Assembly (NCBI GenBank): GCA_937891735.1
Contig: CALAGR010000369.1
Location: 1 to 33,381 of the forward strand
DNA: 33,381 bases
Direction of reading: 5' to 3'
Source: an uncultured Pseudomonadota bacterium
Lineage (GTDB): Bacteria; Myxococcota_A; UBA796; UBA9615
Positions 7,327 to 15,736 of the stretch are shown here, piece after piece; the stretch's first letter is position 1; each line of letters starts with the position of its first letter. A program made the translations under genes and the position numbers. Below the pieces are notes generated by a model, which was not told the origin of the DNA, made no database searches, and saw nothing but the letters and a program-made list of their open reading frames with translations.

Positions 7327-8063
7327 AGCCGAAGAAGACCGTTTCCTACTTCCCGGTGGACAGCAGCGAGCAGGCGCTCCTGCTTCGCGTCCGTGAAGCC
7401 GACCTGACCGGGCGCGGCGCCGATGTCGTGCAGATGGTGGACCAGCTTGCCGAAGCGGGCATGACACCCGCTGACCTCGAACAGGCCATCCAGCTCTTCG
7501 TCGACAGCCAGCAGGGGGAGGGCCTCGAAGCGAGGTTCGACAACCTGGAGGGGCGGTTGAAGGAGCGAGTCGAGCGCGGGCTCGCGGAGATCGAAGGCCG
7601 CTTGTCGAAGCGACTCGCGGGGAACACGCCTGCGGATGCTGAAGCGCCACCCAGGACTGTCCCCCCGCCGCCGCGCAGGCCAGCGGCCTCTGCGGCAGGG
7701 GCGAAGGCCCCGAGTACTCCCCAGGAGGTTCCGAAGGACGCGAGCCTTGCCCTTCGGATCGGGAGCGAGCTGCTTCAGGGGACGACAGCGTCGCAGTTCT
7801 ACGTCGAGGTATGGGGCTGGCTGTTCGAGCAAGGCCACGTTCGCCTGGCGGATCTGCCGATAAAGAGCGCGGGCAAGAAGCGCTACATGGTGGCAGCAGA
7901 GCCCACCCACCCCACGGGGAAGCCGTTTCTCGCTGCGAAGGAGGCCGTTCCAGGGGCGTTCGTAGAGGCGAACTTGTCGCGGTCGAACATCCTCACTCGG
8001 GCGAAGAAGCTCCTGAATGAGCACGGAGTGACCTTCGAGGTGGTTGTTGGGACGGATGGCTGA
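7323..8063 (+). CDS. Unknown two-domain protein of the sacsin-ATPase operon
   Basis: A 246-aa protein beginning at ATG 7323, overlapping the previous stop (ATGA). Residues 1-100 are mostly helical, with a probable coiled coil at 68-100 (LEARFDNLEGRLKERVERG). A Pro/Ala-rich linker covers ~103-138. Residues 140-246 form a compact domain (VEVWGWLFEQGHVRLADL, then KKRYMVAAEPTHPTGKPF) that could be a winged-helix or small alpha/beta fold. I recognise no family and see no catalytic motif. Its stop is fused to the start of the 1825-aa ATPase gene (TGATG), which suggests a dedicated partner or adaptor of that protein. Confidence 0.7.
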   Translation: MKPKKTVSYFPVDSSEQALLLRVREADLTGRGADVVQMVDQLAEAGMTPADLEQAIQLFVDSQQGEGLEARFDNLEGRLKERVERGLAEIEGRLSKRLAGNTPADAEAPPRTVPPPPRRPAASAAGAKAPSTPQEVPKDASLALRIGSELLQGTTASQFYVEVWGWLFEQGHVRLADLPIKSAGKKRYMVAAEPTHPTGKPFLAAKEAVPGAFVEANLSRSNILTRAKKLLNEHGVTFEVVVGTDG

Positions 8064-11000
8064 TGGAGGTGGACGCCGAGGTCTCGCCCCTGCTCCGGGA
8101 GCTCTGGCGCAGCCGGGCCAAGGTGTTGGCAACGGGTGTGGCGTCATCGGGCCGAGAGCATCGCGAGATCGCCCACGCAGCAGCCTTGATTAGCGAGGAC
8201 TACCACGACCGCTTCCTGATCGAGCTCATCCAGAACGCCAACGATCAGGCAGTCCTCGGCGGGAACATCGACTCCACCGTGCTGGTCATCCGCTCCGAGC
8301 AATTCGTAGCCGTCTCCAACGCCGGTCAGGTGGTGACCCAGCGGAACCTCGAACGCATCAGTTCGCTGGCGGACAGCGACAAGACGGGCCTGCTCGTCGG
8401 GAACAAGGGGGTCGGGTTCAAGGCCGTCTATCAGGTCACCGACACACCGGAGGTCTACAGCGCGCCCGACAGCGAGGGCGTGGGCGTGTTCGATCACCTC
8501 GCCATCGGATTCGCGTTGGAGCGAACTCCGTTCGACGACGAGGGACTGAGGAACGCGGTCGAGGATGATGTCCGGGACTTCTTCGCCGAGAACCACGGGC
8601 TGGCTCGGCAAATGGAGGACGCGGGGTACGTAGACCCGGTTGTGGCGGTTCGACCGGAGTTGACTCAGGTGGCCGGCTTCAAGTTCCCGTTGCCGAGGAC
8701 CGCACAGGATCTCGCAACGCGGGCGGCTGCGCTCCAGATCCCCGAGCACTTGCGCGCTGGGGTTCGAACGCTCGTGGTCCTTCCCCTTCGGGACGGGACC
8801 GCCAGGGCGACCGCTGAGAAGACCATCGATCTGCTGGTCGGCGTCACCGGCGGGAAGCGCGCTCAGGCAGAGCTCGCGACCCTGTTCCTTGGCGGGATCG
8901 GGGAACTTGTCGTGATCGATCGCGTGCGTGGCGAGGACTGGTCGTTCAGCTGCCTGAGCGAACCCGACGCGGAGGGGCTGCAGCAGGCGACGGTGACGGT
9001 GAAGCATGGGGAGGGCTCCACCGAGCAGACGAAGTACTGGCTGCTGCGCTCGGACGTCTTCGATTGCGACACTGAACTGGCGGCGGAGCGACACCGCATC
9101 GTCGGCGACGCGCTGGAGAAGTTCGGGCTGGAAGCCTGGAGTCCCGAGGATCCACTGCCGGTCACGATCGCCTTGCCGAAGCCCCTTCCGGGCCGTGTCG
9201 GACCCCTTGGAGCACCCGGGTGGTTCTGCCTCGGGCTGCCCACCGAGCAGTCCACTGGTCTGCCGGCCCACGTCGACGCGCGCTTCTTCGCGAAGATCAA
9301 TCGCGACGGCGTGAACTTCAACCAGAAGGAGGGCTACAATGGGCTGCTCCTCGACGTGGCGACTGAAGTGTTCGGCCGTCTGCTTGCCTGCCTGCGGGCG
9401 TCAGAGTCGCTCGACACGCGAAGGGCGGCCACCCTCGCGCTCCATCGGCCTGAAGGCGAGCCTGGGGCTCTCGCCGAGCGGGTCTACGCCGAGGGCGGCG
9501 TGGCGGACGGGAAGGTCGTTCTGGCCTGGGATGGATTTGACTACCGGCACAGGTCCGACTGCGTTGTTCCGTTCCCGGAGGAGCGAGACCTCCTCCCCCT
9601 GCTCGATTCGGCGCTGTCACAGGCCCCGGCGGGCACCGGGTCTCTCCCCGAGCAGGGCCTCGTCATGCATGCCCTGGATGAGCTCATCTCGATGGGGATC
9701 GACATGCTTGGCGACCTGAACCCCCATCCCTGGTTGGCCAGGGCCGAGGCCGGGCGAAGCATCATCGAGGAGGCGGCGCAGCTCCACCGAGGCGACGGCA
9801 CCGATTGGTGGGAGCGCTTCGTCGAGGCGTTGCTCGGGGCGTTCCCGAGGCTTCACGAGGTCGAGGAACTGAGGGCACAGCGCTGGGTGCCCACGGGCGC
9901 AGCGGATCTCTCCATGCCCCAGGCTCGCGTGTTCCTGCCCGCACCGACGGACTCGTCTGCCGACGAGGAGGAGGTCACGGACGTTCCACCACGCGTCGCT
10001 GCGTCGTTGCGGCTGGTGGACGCGAGCAAGTTGCGGCTTCGCGAGGACGGTCGTGCGCTGACCCCTCTGGCAAGTCGCTTGGCGGACGCGAAGCTGGTTC
10101 GCCGCCCACGAAAGACCGAGCTCCTGGAGGAAGCGCTGTTTCCCGCGCTCGTCGATGCCGTTGGAGTCGACGACGAACCGCTGGCCCTGGACCTGCTTGC
10201 CCAGGCGGTCGTCTGGATCGCCTCAATGAAGGAGGCGTCACGGAGGAGGCTGGAAGTCGGCAAAGCCCTCGTCCCCGTCGTTGTGGACGACCGTCTCCTG
10301 TGGTCGCGGCCCAGCGAGGCGTATCTCGGCGAGGACTGGGGACTCGATTCGGAGCACGAACGTCTGCTCCAGGCGGCGTACCCCAACCAGCGCATTGTCC
10401 CGTTGGGGGCCCTGACACCGCGCTTCGGGTCCGCGAAGGTCGAGCAAACGGGGGCGCGGGAGGCGGCCACGGTACTGGGCGTCCTCGACCGACCGCGCAT
10501 CATCAACGTTCCCCGCGGAAAGAGCCGCCCCCTGCGCAGCCTGCACCTCAAGCTCTCGGTGGTCGGCACGCCGAGCCTTGGGCGGCCGGAGCTCGACCCG
10601 ATCTACCGCAGCTACCTCGATGCCTTGGCGAGGACCGACACGCCCTGGGACTGGACGTTTGACCACGACGTGGATGAAGTGGCCTGGATCGATGGGCTTG
10701 AGGACGCGACCCGACGCCCGCATGTGCTCGACCTGATGCTGGTGCACTCCGAAGCCTATGCGAGCCGGACCACGACGAACCTCCGCCGGGTCGGGCACAA
10801 CCCGATCAGGACCGTGCATCAGCTGTGGGCGTTCGCCCTCGCGACCGAGGGTTGGCCGGTATTCGCGGTGGAACGGGGCGCCGGGGGGGAGGCCGCCCGA
10901 GTACCGGCTGCAGAAGCCTGGCTCCTTGCCGACGGATCGAGACGGACAGCATTCGCCAAGCTGGTGAACGTCGTCCCCCTGGAGCGGGCGTCGGCCTGGC

Positions 11001-13540
11001 CACTCCTCCAGAAGCTCGGTGTGTGGACCATCGAGACGGCTCCCGCAAGCAGGCTGGTCCAGGGCCTCCAGTCGCTCGCCAAACGGCTCGAACGGGAGCA
11101 CCTCGACGTGCACCGGGACGCGCTGTCCCTCGCCAGGGAGCTGTACAGCCAGATCGAAGATCGAGCAGACACCGACCTACGGACGTTTCCTCGGTCGGAG
11201 GCCCTCCCGCTGCTGCGACATGGCCGCTTGGTCGCCGTGACCCCGGAACAGGACGACACGACCGTGTTGTTCGACGACGACCCCGGTCGCTCGAAGCACA
11301 TTCCACGGGCGGCCTCGGCGTACCGCGTTCCCGTGGGCCGCGACGCGAGAATCGAAAAGCTCCACTCCCTGTTCATCGCGTCATGGGGGGGGAGCCGGGT
11401 CATTCGCGCATCCGCCGCTGCCGTCGATCTCGGGTTCCTGGCTGCGGGTGACGCGCCTCAGTCCTTCCTCGCCTGGCTTCAGCGCACCTTCCCCCACACC
11501 GAGGTCGCGGTCGAGCTGGCGGCGCTGCTCACCCTCGGCGGCGACCGCACGCTTCGTGCTGAGCGGGTCAGCCGGAACTGGCGATTGTTTCGGGAGCTGC
11601 AGATCGTGTTCGGTTCCTTCGAGAGCGCGAGCATCCAGAGCTTCTACGATCGCCCGCGCAGCCTGCTTCTGCTCGCTGGCGGACTCAAGCAGGACCCTCC
11701 TAGCGTGGTTGCCGCGACCTGGGAAGTCGCCGGTGTCCGCGCGCGGGACCTTTGGGACGGCTACGCAAGGGCGGTGCGGGAGTCAGCGACCCGAGCCTTC
11801 CTTCGCGAGCGAGAGATCTCGGAAGTGGAGATCATCGACGTGGCGGATGCTGCTGGACTCCACCGGAGCCAGAGCATCGACGGCGTCGAGTGCGCGCTGC
11901 TTGCAGCCTTCCTCCACCTCGGACATGGCGTAGACCTGAACGCCGCGGCCTCCTGGTGGGCCCGGGTCGACCGCACCTCCCAGGCCGTCGCGGACGCGCT
12001 CCGGTGCCCTGACCTCGCGGCCGAGATCGACCGCGCTGTCGCCTTGCCGCAGCCCGAGGGCGAGGTCCATCTCGTGCGAGTTCTCGGCGTAGCCTGGTCC
12101 GACTGGCAGGCGGCGGTGGTCCGCCGCGATGGGCGCATCTTCCGGTTCGAGCGGACAGTTGCGCGCTTCCGTCAGGCGCTCGTCCATCTGGTGGCGGTGG
12201 TCCGAGAGCTCGCCGCGCGTACCGGGAGCGCGGATCTGGACTCGATCGGCTCGGTGCTCGAAGCGACTGTGGAGGAGGAAGCGCCCGATGACCTGGCGGG
12301 GGTGCCGGTCGATGATGCAGACGCGGACAGCGCGGCGTTCACCGCGCTGATCAGCCGCATGGAGGGGCACGACGCCCTGCGCGACGGGCTCTTGCGCCTG
12401 GTTGAGCCGCCCTGGGTTGGCGAGTTCCCGTTCCCGGACGCGGGAAGCAAGGCGACCAAGCGCGGCGCGCTCCTCTATCGGGACCAGCCGGTAGCCAGCC
12501 GCGTGGTCGAAGCGCGGAGCACCATCGAGGCGGTACTCGAAGTCGCCTCGGCACTCGCGCCGTGCTTCGGAGAGCACGTCGATCCAGGGGTCACGGCGAG
12601 CTCCCCTGCCGTCGCACGGTTGACGGTCGGGGCCTGGGCCAACGTCTACGCGGCGCTGGCCGCGCTCCGCGAGGTACTGGCCGAAACGGCACCACTGACG
12701 ACCGCCCGACTGTCTGACGCACGGGCCTTTCACGGGCCGACTCGTGCGGAGCCCCTGACTGCGCGGCTCCCGGAACTCGTGAAGGAGCGCAAGACGAAGC
12801 CGCCGCCCACGCGAGAAGTGCTCGGCGTCGAACTCACCGACATGCAGCTGCGCGACGATTTCGCGGCCGGGTCGTCCGGGGCTATCGGCGCCAGGCTGGC
12901 AGAGTCGGCGGCCCAGGGCCTTCCGTCAGGGCTGCTCAGCGCGACTCGGACGCCCCTGCCCGAACCCGCGCGAAGCGGACCCACCTTGGGGGGCGGTGGC
13001 AAGCGAGGCGGTGGTGGCGCCGGCAAGCCAGCAAGGGAGCCTGAGCTCGTCGGGGACCTCGGTGAGGCATTCGTCCACGAGTGGCTGACCCTCGCCCTTG
13101 GGGAGCACTATGGACCCGAGTGCTGGAAGTCGAAGGCGCGGGAGCGGTACGGCCTACCAGCGTCGGGGAACGACGGGTTCGGATACGACTTCGAAGTTAC
13201 GGATTCCGCCGGCAGGCTCTTTGGCCGGGAGGCAGCGACGCTCCTGATCGAAGTGAAGTCCACGCGAACCGATGGCTCGGGGCCGTTCCCGATGTCGCGG
13301 GGCGAGTGGGACAGGGCGCGGCGTTCCCACGAGGCGCAGGACGGAACGCTCTACGTGATCGTCCGTGTGTTTCACGCAGATACGGAACCATGCATCGGGG
13401 ACGTGCTGCTCGATCCCTTCGCCGCACACCGCCGGGGCGAAGTCCGCCTGGCAGAGCGAGACCTGTGGGTGAAGGTCGCGGCTCCGGAGTTGACGCTCGG
13501 GGAGGAGTCGACTGGCGAGGGGGAAGATGCCAGGTGCTGA
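8063..13540 (+). CDS. Giant sacsin-type Hsp90-like ATPase with C-terminal DUF3883 nuclease-like domain
   Basis: An 1825-aa protein. The N-terminus is a Bergerat-fold (GHKL/Hsp90-type) ATPase of the sacsin/Nov class: N-box ELIQNAND (54-61), G1-type box VSNAGQV (84-90), G2 box VGNKGVGFKAVYQV (112-125). The middle ~1400 residues are mainly helical with no motif I can name. Near 1640-1660 there is a Gly-rich hinge. Then comes a DUF3883-type domain (about 1660-1790) with GYDFEV (Asp1709) and LLIEVKST (Glu1730, Lys1732), the D...ExK order of PD-(D/E)xK nucleases. Proteins combining these ends are known among prokaryotic defence genes; human sacsin itself is a chaperone-linked protein. Likely role: an ATP-driven sensor or remodeller that controls a nuclease domain. 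Start ATG 8063 overlaps the upstream stop. Confidence 0.85.
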   Translation: MEVDAEVSPLLRELWRSRAKVLATGVASSGREHREIAHAAALISEDYHDRFLIELIQNANDQAVLGGNIDSTVLVIRSEQFVAVSNAGQVVTQRNLERISSLADSDKTGLLVGNKGVGFKAVYQVTDTPEVYSAPDSEGVGVFDHLAIGFALERTPFDDEGLRNAVEDDVRDFFAENHGLARQMEDAGYVDPVVAVRPELTQVAGFKFPLPRTAQDLATRAAALQIPEHLRAGVRTLVVLPLRDGTARATAEKTIDLLVGVTGGKRAQAELATLFLGGIGELVVIDRVRGEDWSFSCLSEPDAEGLQQATVTVKHGEGSTEQTKYWLLRSDVFDCDTELAAERHRIVGDALEKFGLEAWSPEDPLPVTIALPKPLPGRVGPLGAPGWFCLGLPTEQSTGLPAHVDARFFAKINRDGVNFNQKEGYNGLLLDVATEVFGRLLACLRASESLDTRRAATLALHRPEGEPGALAERVYAEGGVADGKVVLAWDGFDYRHRSDCVVPFPEERDLLPLLDSALSQAPAGTGSLPEQGLVMHALDELISMGIDMLGDLNPHPWLARAEAGRSIIEEAAQLHRGDGTDWWERFVEALLGAFPRLHEVEELRAQRWVPTGAADLSMPQARVFLPAPTDSSADEEEVTDVPPRVAASLRLVDASKLRLREDGRALTPLASRLADAKLVRRPRKTELLEEALFPALVDAVGVDDEPLALDLLAQAVVWIASMKEASRRRLEVGKALVPVVVDDRLLWSRPSEAYLGEDWGLDSEHERLLQAAYPNQRIVPLGALTPRFGSAKVEQTGAREAATVLGVLDRPRIINVPRGKSRPLRSLHLKLSVVGTPSLGRPELDPIYRSYLDALARTDTPWDWTFDHDVDEVAWIDGLEDATRRPHVLDLMLVHSEAYASRTTTNLRRVGHNPIRTVHQLWAFALATEGWPVFAVERGAGGEAARVPAAEAWLLADGSRRTAFAKLVNVVPLERASAWPLLQKLGVWTIETAPASRLVQGLQSLAKRLEREHLDVHRDALSLARELYSQIEDRADTDLRTFPRSEALPLLRHGRLVAVTPEQDDTTVLFDDDPGRSKHIPRAASAYRVPVGRDARIEKLHSLFIASWGGSRVIRASAAAVDLGFLAAGDAPQSFLAWLQRTFPHTEVAVELAALLTLGGDRTLRAERVSRNWRLFRELQIVFGSFESASIQSFYDRPRSLLLLAGGLKQDPPSVVAATWEVAGVRARDLWDGYARAVRESATRAFLREREISEVEIIDVADAAGLHRSQSIDGVECALLAAFLHLGHGVDLNAAASWWARVDRTSQAVADALRCPDLAAEIDRAVALPQPEGEVHLVRVLGVAWSDWQAAVVRRDGRIFRFERTVARFRQALVHLVAVVRELAARTGSADLDSIGSVLEATVEEEAPDDLAGVPVDDADADSAAFTALISRMEGHDALRDGLLRLVEPPWVGEFPFPDAGSKATKRGALLYRDQPVASRVVEARSTIEAVLEVASALAPCFGEHVDPGVTASSPAVARLTVGAWANVYAALAALREVLAETAPLTTARLSDARAFHGPTRAEPLTARLPELVKERKTKPPPTREVLGVELTDMQLRDDFAAGSSGAIGARLAESAAQGLPSGLLSATRTPLPEPARSGPTLGGGGKRGGGGAGKPAREPELVGDLGEAFVHEWLTLALGEHYGPECWKSKARERYGLPASGNDGFGYDFEVTDSAGRLFGREAATLLIEVKSTRTDGSGPFPMSRGEWDRARRSHEAQDGTLYVIVRVFHADTEPCIGDVLLDPFAAHRRGEVRLAERDLWVKVAAPELTLGEESTGEGEDARC

Positions 13541-13689
13541 AGGGACAAGCGATGAGGCGAGTTCGAAAGCAGATGTTTCCGACCACCCTTCCGGCCCTGG
13601 GTTCTGGACCCCTCTCGCTGGCCGCCGTCGCGGCTCGCCCCGTCGCGCCCTTTCGGACCCCCGCCTCCGCACAGCGACCCGCCGCGACC

Positions 13690-13730
13690 AGGTACCCATC
13701 AGGTACCCGGTCAGCACCGTTCCCCGGTGC
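13690..13730. promoter_or_regulatory. Repeated GGTACCC sites and small hairpin before radical SAM gene
   Basis: AGGTACCC occurs at 13690-13697 and 13701-13708, 11 bp apart (one helical turn). A hairpin with 6-bp stem GCACCG/CGGTGC (13714-13719 with 13725-13730) and 5-nt loop follows, 9 nt before the proposed ATG at 13740. These sit in a 199-nt stretch that is the longest gap inside the gene chain. It could hold an internal operator or promoter, or hide the start codon. Weak evidence, from pattern alone. Confidence 0.3.
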
Positions 13731-13739
13731 CACACGGCC

Positions 13740-14378
13740 ATGACCAGCCCCCTCCGCATCGCCCACATGCTCCACGGCTGCCGCACCCTCGGCCCAGGCG
13801 CCCGCACCGTAGTCTGGGTACGGGGTTGCGCCCGGCGGTGCGTGGGCTGCATCGCCACCCCGATCCTCGGCGATGGGCCGGTCCTCGAGTTGAGCCCGGA
13901 TGAGCTGCTGGCCCGGGTCCTCGAGAGCAGCGACGGAGGCGTCACCTTCTCCGGCGGTGAGCCGCTGGAGCAAGCGACCGTCGTCGCGGCTGCCGCGGAG
14001 GCGCTCCAGGCAGCCGGCCGGAACGTGATGGTCTACACCGGCTTCCAGCTGGACGAGCTGCGACGGGACAACGACCCGCAGGTTCACCGGCTACTCGCGG
14101 CGACCGACATCCTCGTCGATGGGCCGTTCGAGGCCGACCGGCAGGCCGATCTGCTGTGGAGGGGATCCGCCAACCAGCGCATCCACCTCCTCTCGGAGCG
14201 GTTCCGGGACCTCGCTGACCGAATGGACGGGGTGGGCGCAGGCGTCGAAGTCAGGCTGGACAGCGACAGCAACCTGTTCTGGGCGGGCGTTCCCACACGC
14301 CAGTTCGTGGGGCAGCTTCGACGGGCAGCGGAAGAGCAGGGCATCGTGCTGACCGGACACGGAGGGATTTGGGCATGA
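13740..14378 (+). CDS. Radical SAM activase-like protein (NrdG/PflA type)
   Basis: A 212-aa protein with the cluster motif Cx3Cx2C (C30, C34, C37 in RGCARRCVGC) that holds a 4Fe-4S cluster and SAM, and the GGEP motif (SGGEPLEQ, 71-78). The compact size and sequence near VWVRGC, LARVLESSDGGVTFSGG and TDILVDGPFE resemble anaerobic ribonucleotide reductase and pyruvate formate-lyase activating proteins. Neither of those target enzymes is in the window, so the radical is probably delivered to another partner here. Start 13740 is preferred: the frame extends back to ATG 13527, behind GGGGGAAG and overlapping the sacsin gene, but the extra 71 residues are Pro/Arg/Ser-rich and unlike the family. The downstream gene overlaps by 4 nt. 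Confidence 0.85.
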   Translation: MTSPLRIAHMLHGCRTLGPGARTVVWVRGCARRCVGCIATPILGDGPVLELSPDELLARVLESSDGGVTFSGGEPLEQATVVAAAAEALQAAGRNVMVYTGFQLDELRRDNDPQVHRLLAATDILVDGPFEADRQADLLWRGSANQRIHLLSERFRDLADRMDGVGAGVEVRLDSDSNLFWAGVPTRQFVGQLRRAAEEQGIVLTGHGGIWA

Positions 14379-15736
14379 GCGGATCACCGACGGCGGCTGA
14401 GATCTGGCTGCAGGAACAGGAAGAGCGTCGCCTTGAGCAGGAACGCAGACGCCGCGCAGAGGAAGAGCGACGGCGACGTGAAGAGGCGGAACGACGGGCA
14501 CGCATCGCCCTCGCGGCCGAGCTGCGGAAGGCCCTGACCGTCGAGTCGACCCGGCTCCAGGCCGAGGTCGCCGCGCTACGAGCGGCCGCGGCCGATGCGC
14601 GGATTGCAGGGATTGCTCCCGGCGTCGACTCGCAGATCGCCGCTGCGCTCGCCGCCGCGGGCCAGGCACCCGAGACCCTCTCCCCGGCGCTCGGGCGCAT
14701 CAGAGCGCTCGCCCGAGGTGTCGTGGTGGCCCGCCAACAGGTTGAAGGACGGCGGCTTGCCCGCGCACAGGCCGCCGCGGAGATGCGGTCGGTCCTCGAA
14801 CAGGAGGCCACCCGTCTGCGTCAAGACTTGAAGGCCCTGCGTGCCAGGAGCGCCGCCGGCGAGGTCGGGCACATCGAGCCCCAGATCGACGCAGCGGTCG
14901 CCTCTGCCGGCCAGTGCCCGGAGACGGCGGCGTCCGCGCTCGAACAGGTGCGCGCGATCTCGACCCAGGTCAACGGTGCTCGCGCGAGCGTGGACCACGA
15001 GAAGCGCCGCCTCTCGACGGCGCAGGACGCACTCCGCCGGGAGGCGGAGTTGGAGGCAAAAGCGCTGAGGCAGATCGAGGAAGCGGAGTCCGAGGTCGAC
15101 GACCTTCCGCATCGCGTCGAAAGCGCCCAGGGGGAGCTGCGGGTCCGCATTTCAGGGATCGAGGCGGACGACGTGGCGATGGCCTGGTCTGGCGACGAGG
15201 TGCGCGCGGTGTCCGCGGCCGTCGACGCGCTGCCGACCTCCGTCGACCCTGACCAAGCCATCAGGGACCTGGGAGCGCGGCTCGACGGGGCGCTCGCCGA
15301 CGCCCAGGTCCGCCAGCTCGCGGAGGAGCGGCGGGCCTACATCGTCCAGTCGCTGCAGGACGGCCTCCGCAAGCAGGGCTTCCAGGTCGGCGATGCGGTG
15401 CTGGTCGGCTCCGACCTTCAGGGTGAAGTGGCGTTCCGGGCAGTGCGGGCAGACAACCGCTGGGTCGACGTCAACGTCCCTCCGGAAGGGCACGTGTTCT
15501 ACGATGTCGACGGCACGGACCGGATCACCGAGCCGGCTGCCGACGGCCTCCACTACACGAGCTGCGACGAGACGGAGGCGCGACTCGAAGCGCTCCACGA
15601 AGACCTGAATCAGCGGTTCGGCATCGAGGCGGGCGAGCTCTTCTGGGAGACGAAGGACCCGAACCGCCGCCAGCGGAACGCGAAGGAACTTCCCGGCAGC
15701 GGGCCGGCTGCGACACAAGAGCGGGGACGAGGATGA
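14375..15736 (+). CDS. Coiled-coil protein with internal duplication
   Basis: A 453-aa protein; ATG 14375 overlaps the previous stop, and an in-frame TTG lies only 6 nt earlier. Residues 12-45 are a Glu/Arg-rich charged helix like that of the first gene in the window. Two similar ~60-residue units follow, 57-120 and 143-203, sharing E-S/A-TRL, ALRA, a short I-P-x-I/V-D motif, A-GQ-PET and a final GAR/VAR. A third, weaker one may lie near 215-310. The C-terminal ~140 residues are an alpha/beta domain (GFQVGDAVLVG, then WVDVNVPPEG and VDGTDRITE). No enzyme motif seen. Its place between the radical SAM protein and the kinase suggests a structural scaffold or a modification target; function unknown. 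Confidence 0.7.
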   Translation: MSGSPTAAEIWLQEQEERRLEQERRRRAEEERRRREEAERRARIALAAELRKALTVESTRLQAEVAALRAAAADARIAGIAPGVDSQIAAALAAAGQAPETLSPALGRIRALARGVVVARQQVEGRRLARAQAAAEMRSVLEQEATRLRQDLKALRARSAAGEVGHIEPQIDAAVASAGQCPETAASALEQVRAISTQVNGARASVDHEKRRLSTAQDALRREAELEAKALRQIEEAESEVDDLPHRVESAQGELRVRISGIEADDVAMAWSGDEVRAVSAAVDALPTSVDPDQAIRDLGARLDGALADAQVRQLAEERRAYIVQSLQDGLRKQGFQVGDAVLVGSDLQGEVAFRAVRADNRWVDVNVPPEGHVFYDVDGTDRITEPAADGLHYTSCDETEARLEALHEDLNQRFGIEAGELFWETKDPNRRQRNAKELPGSGPAATQERGRG

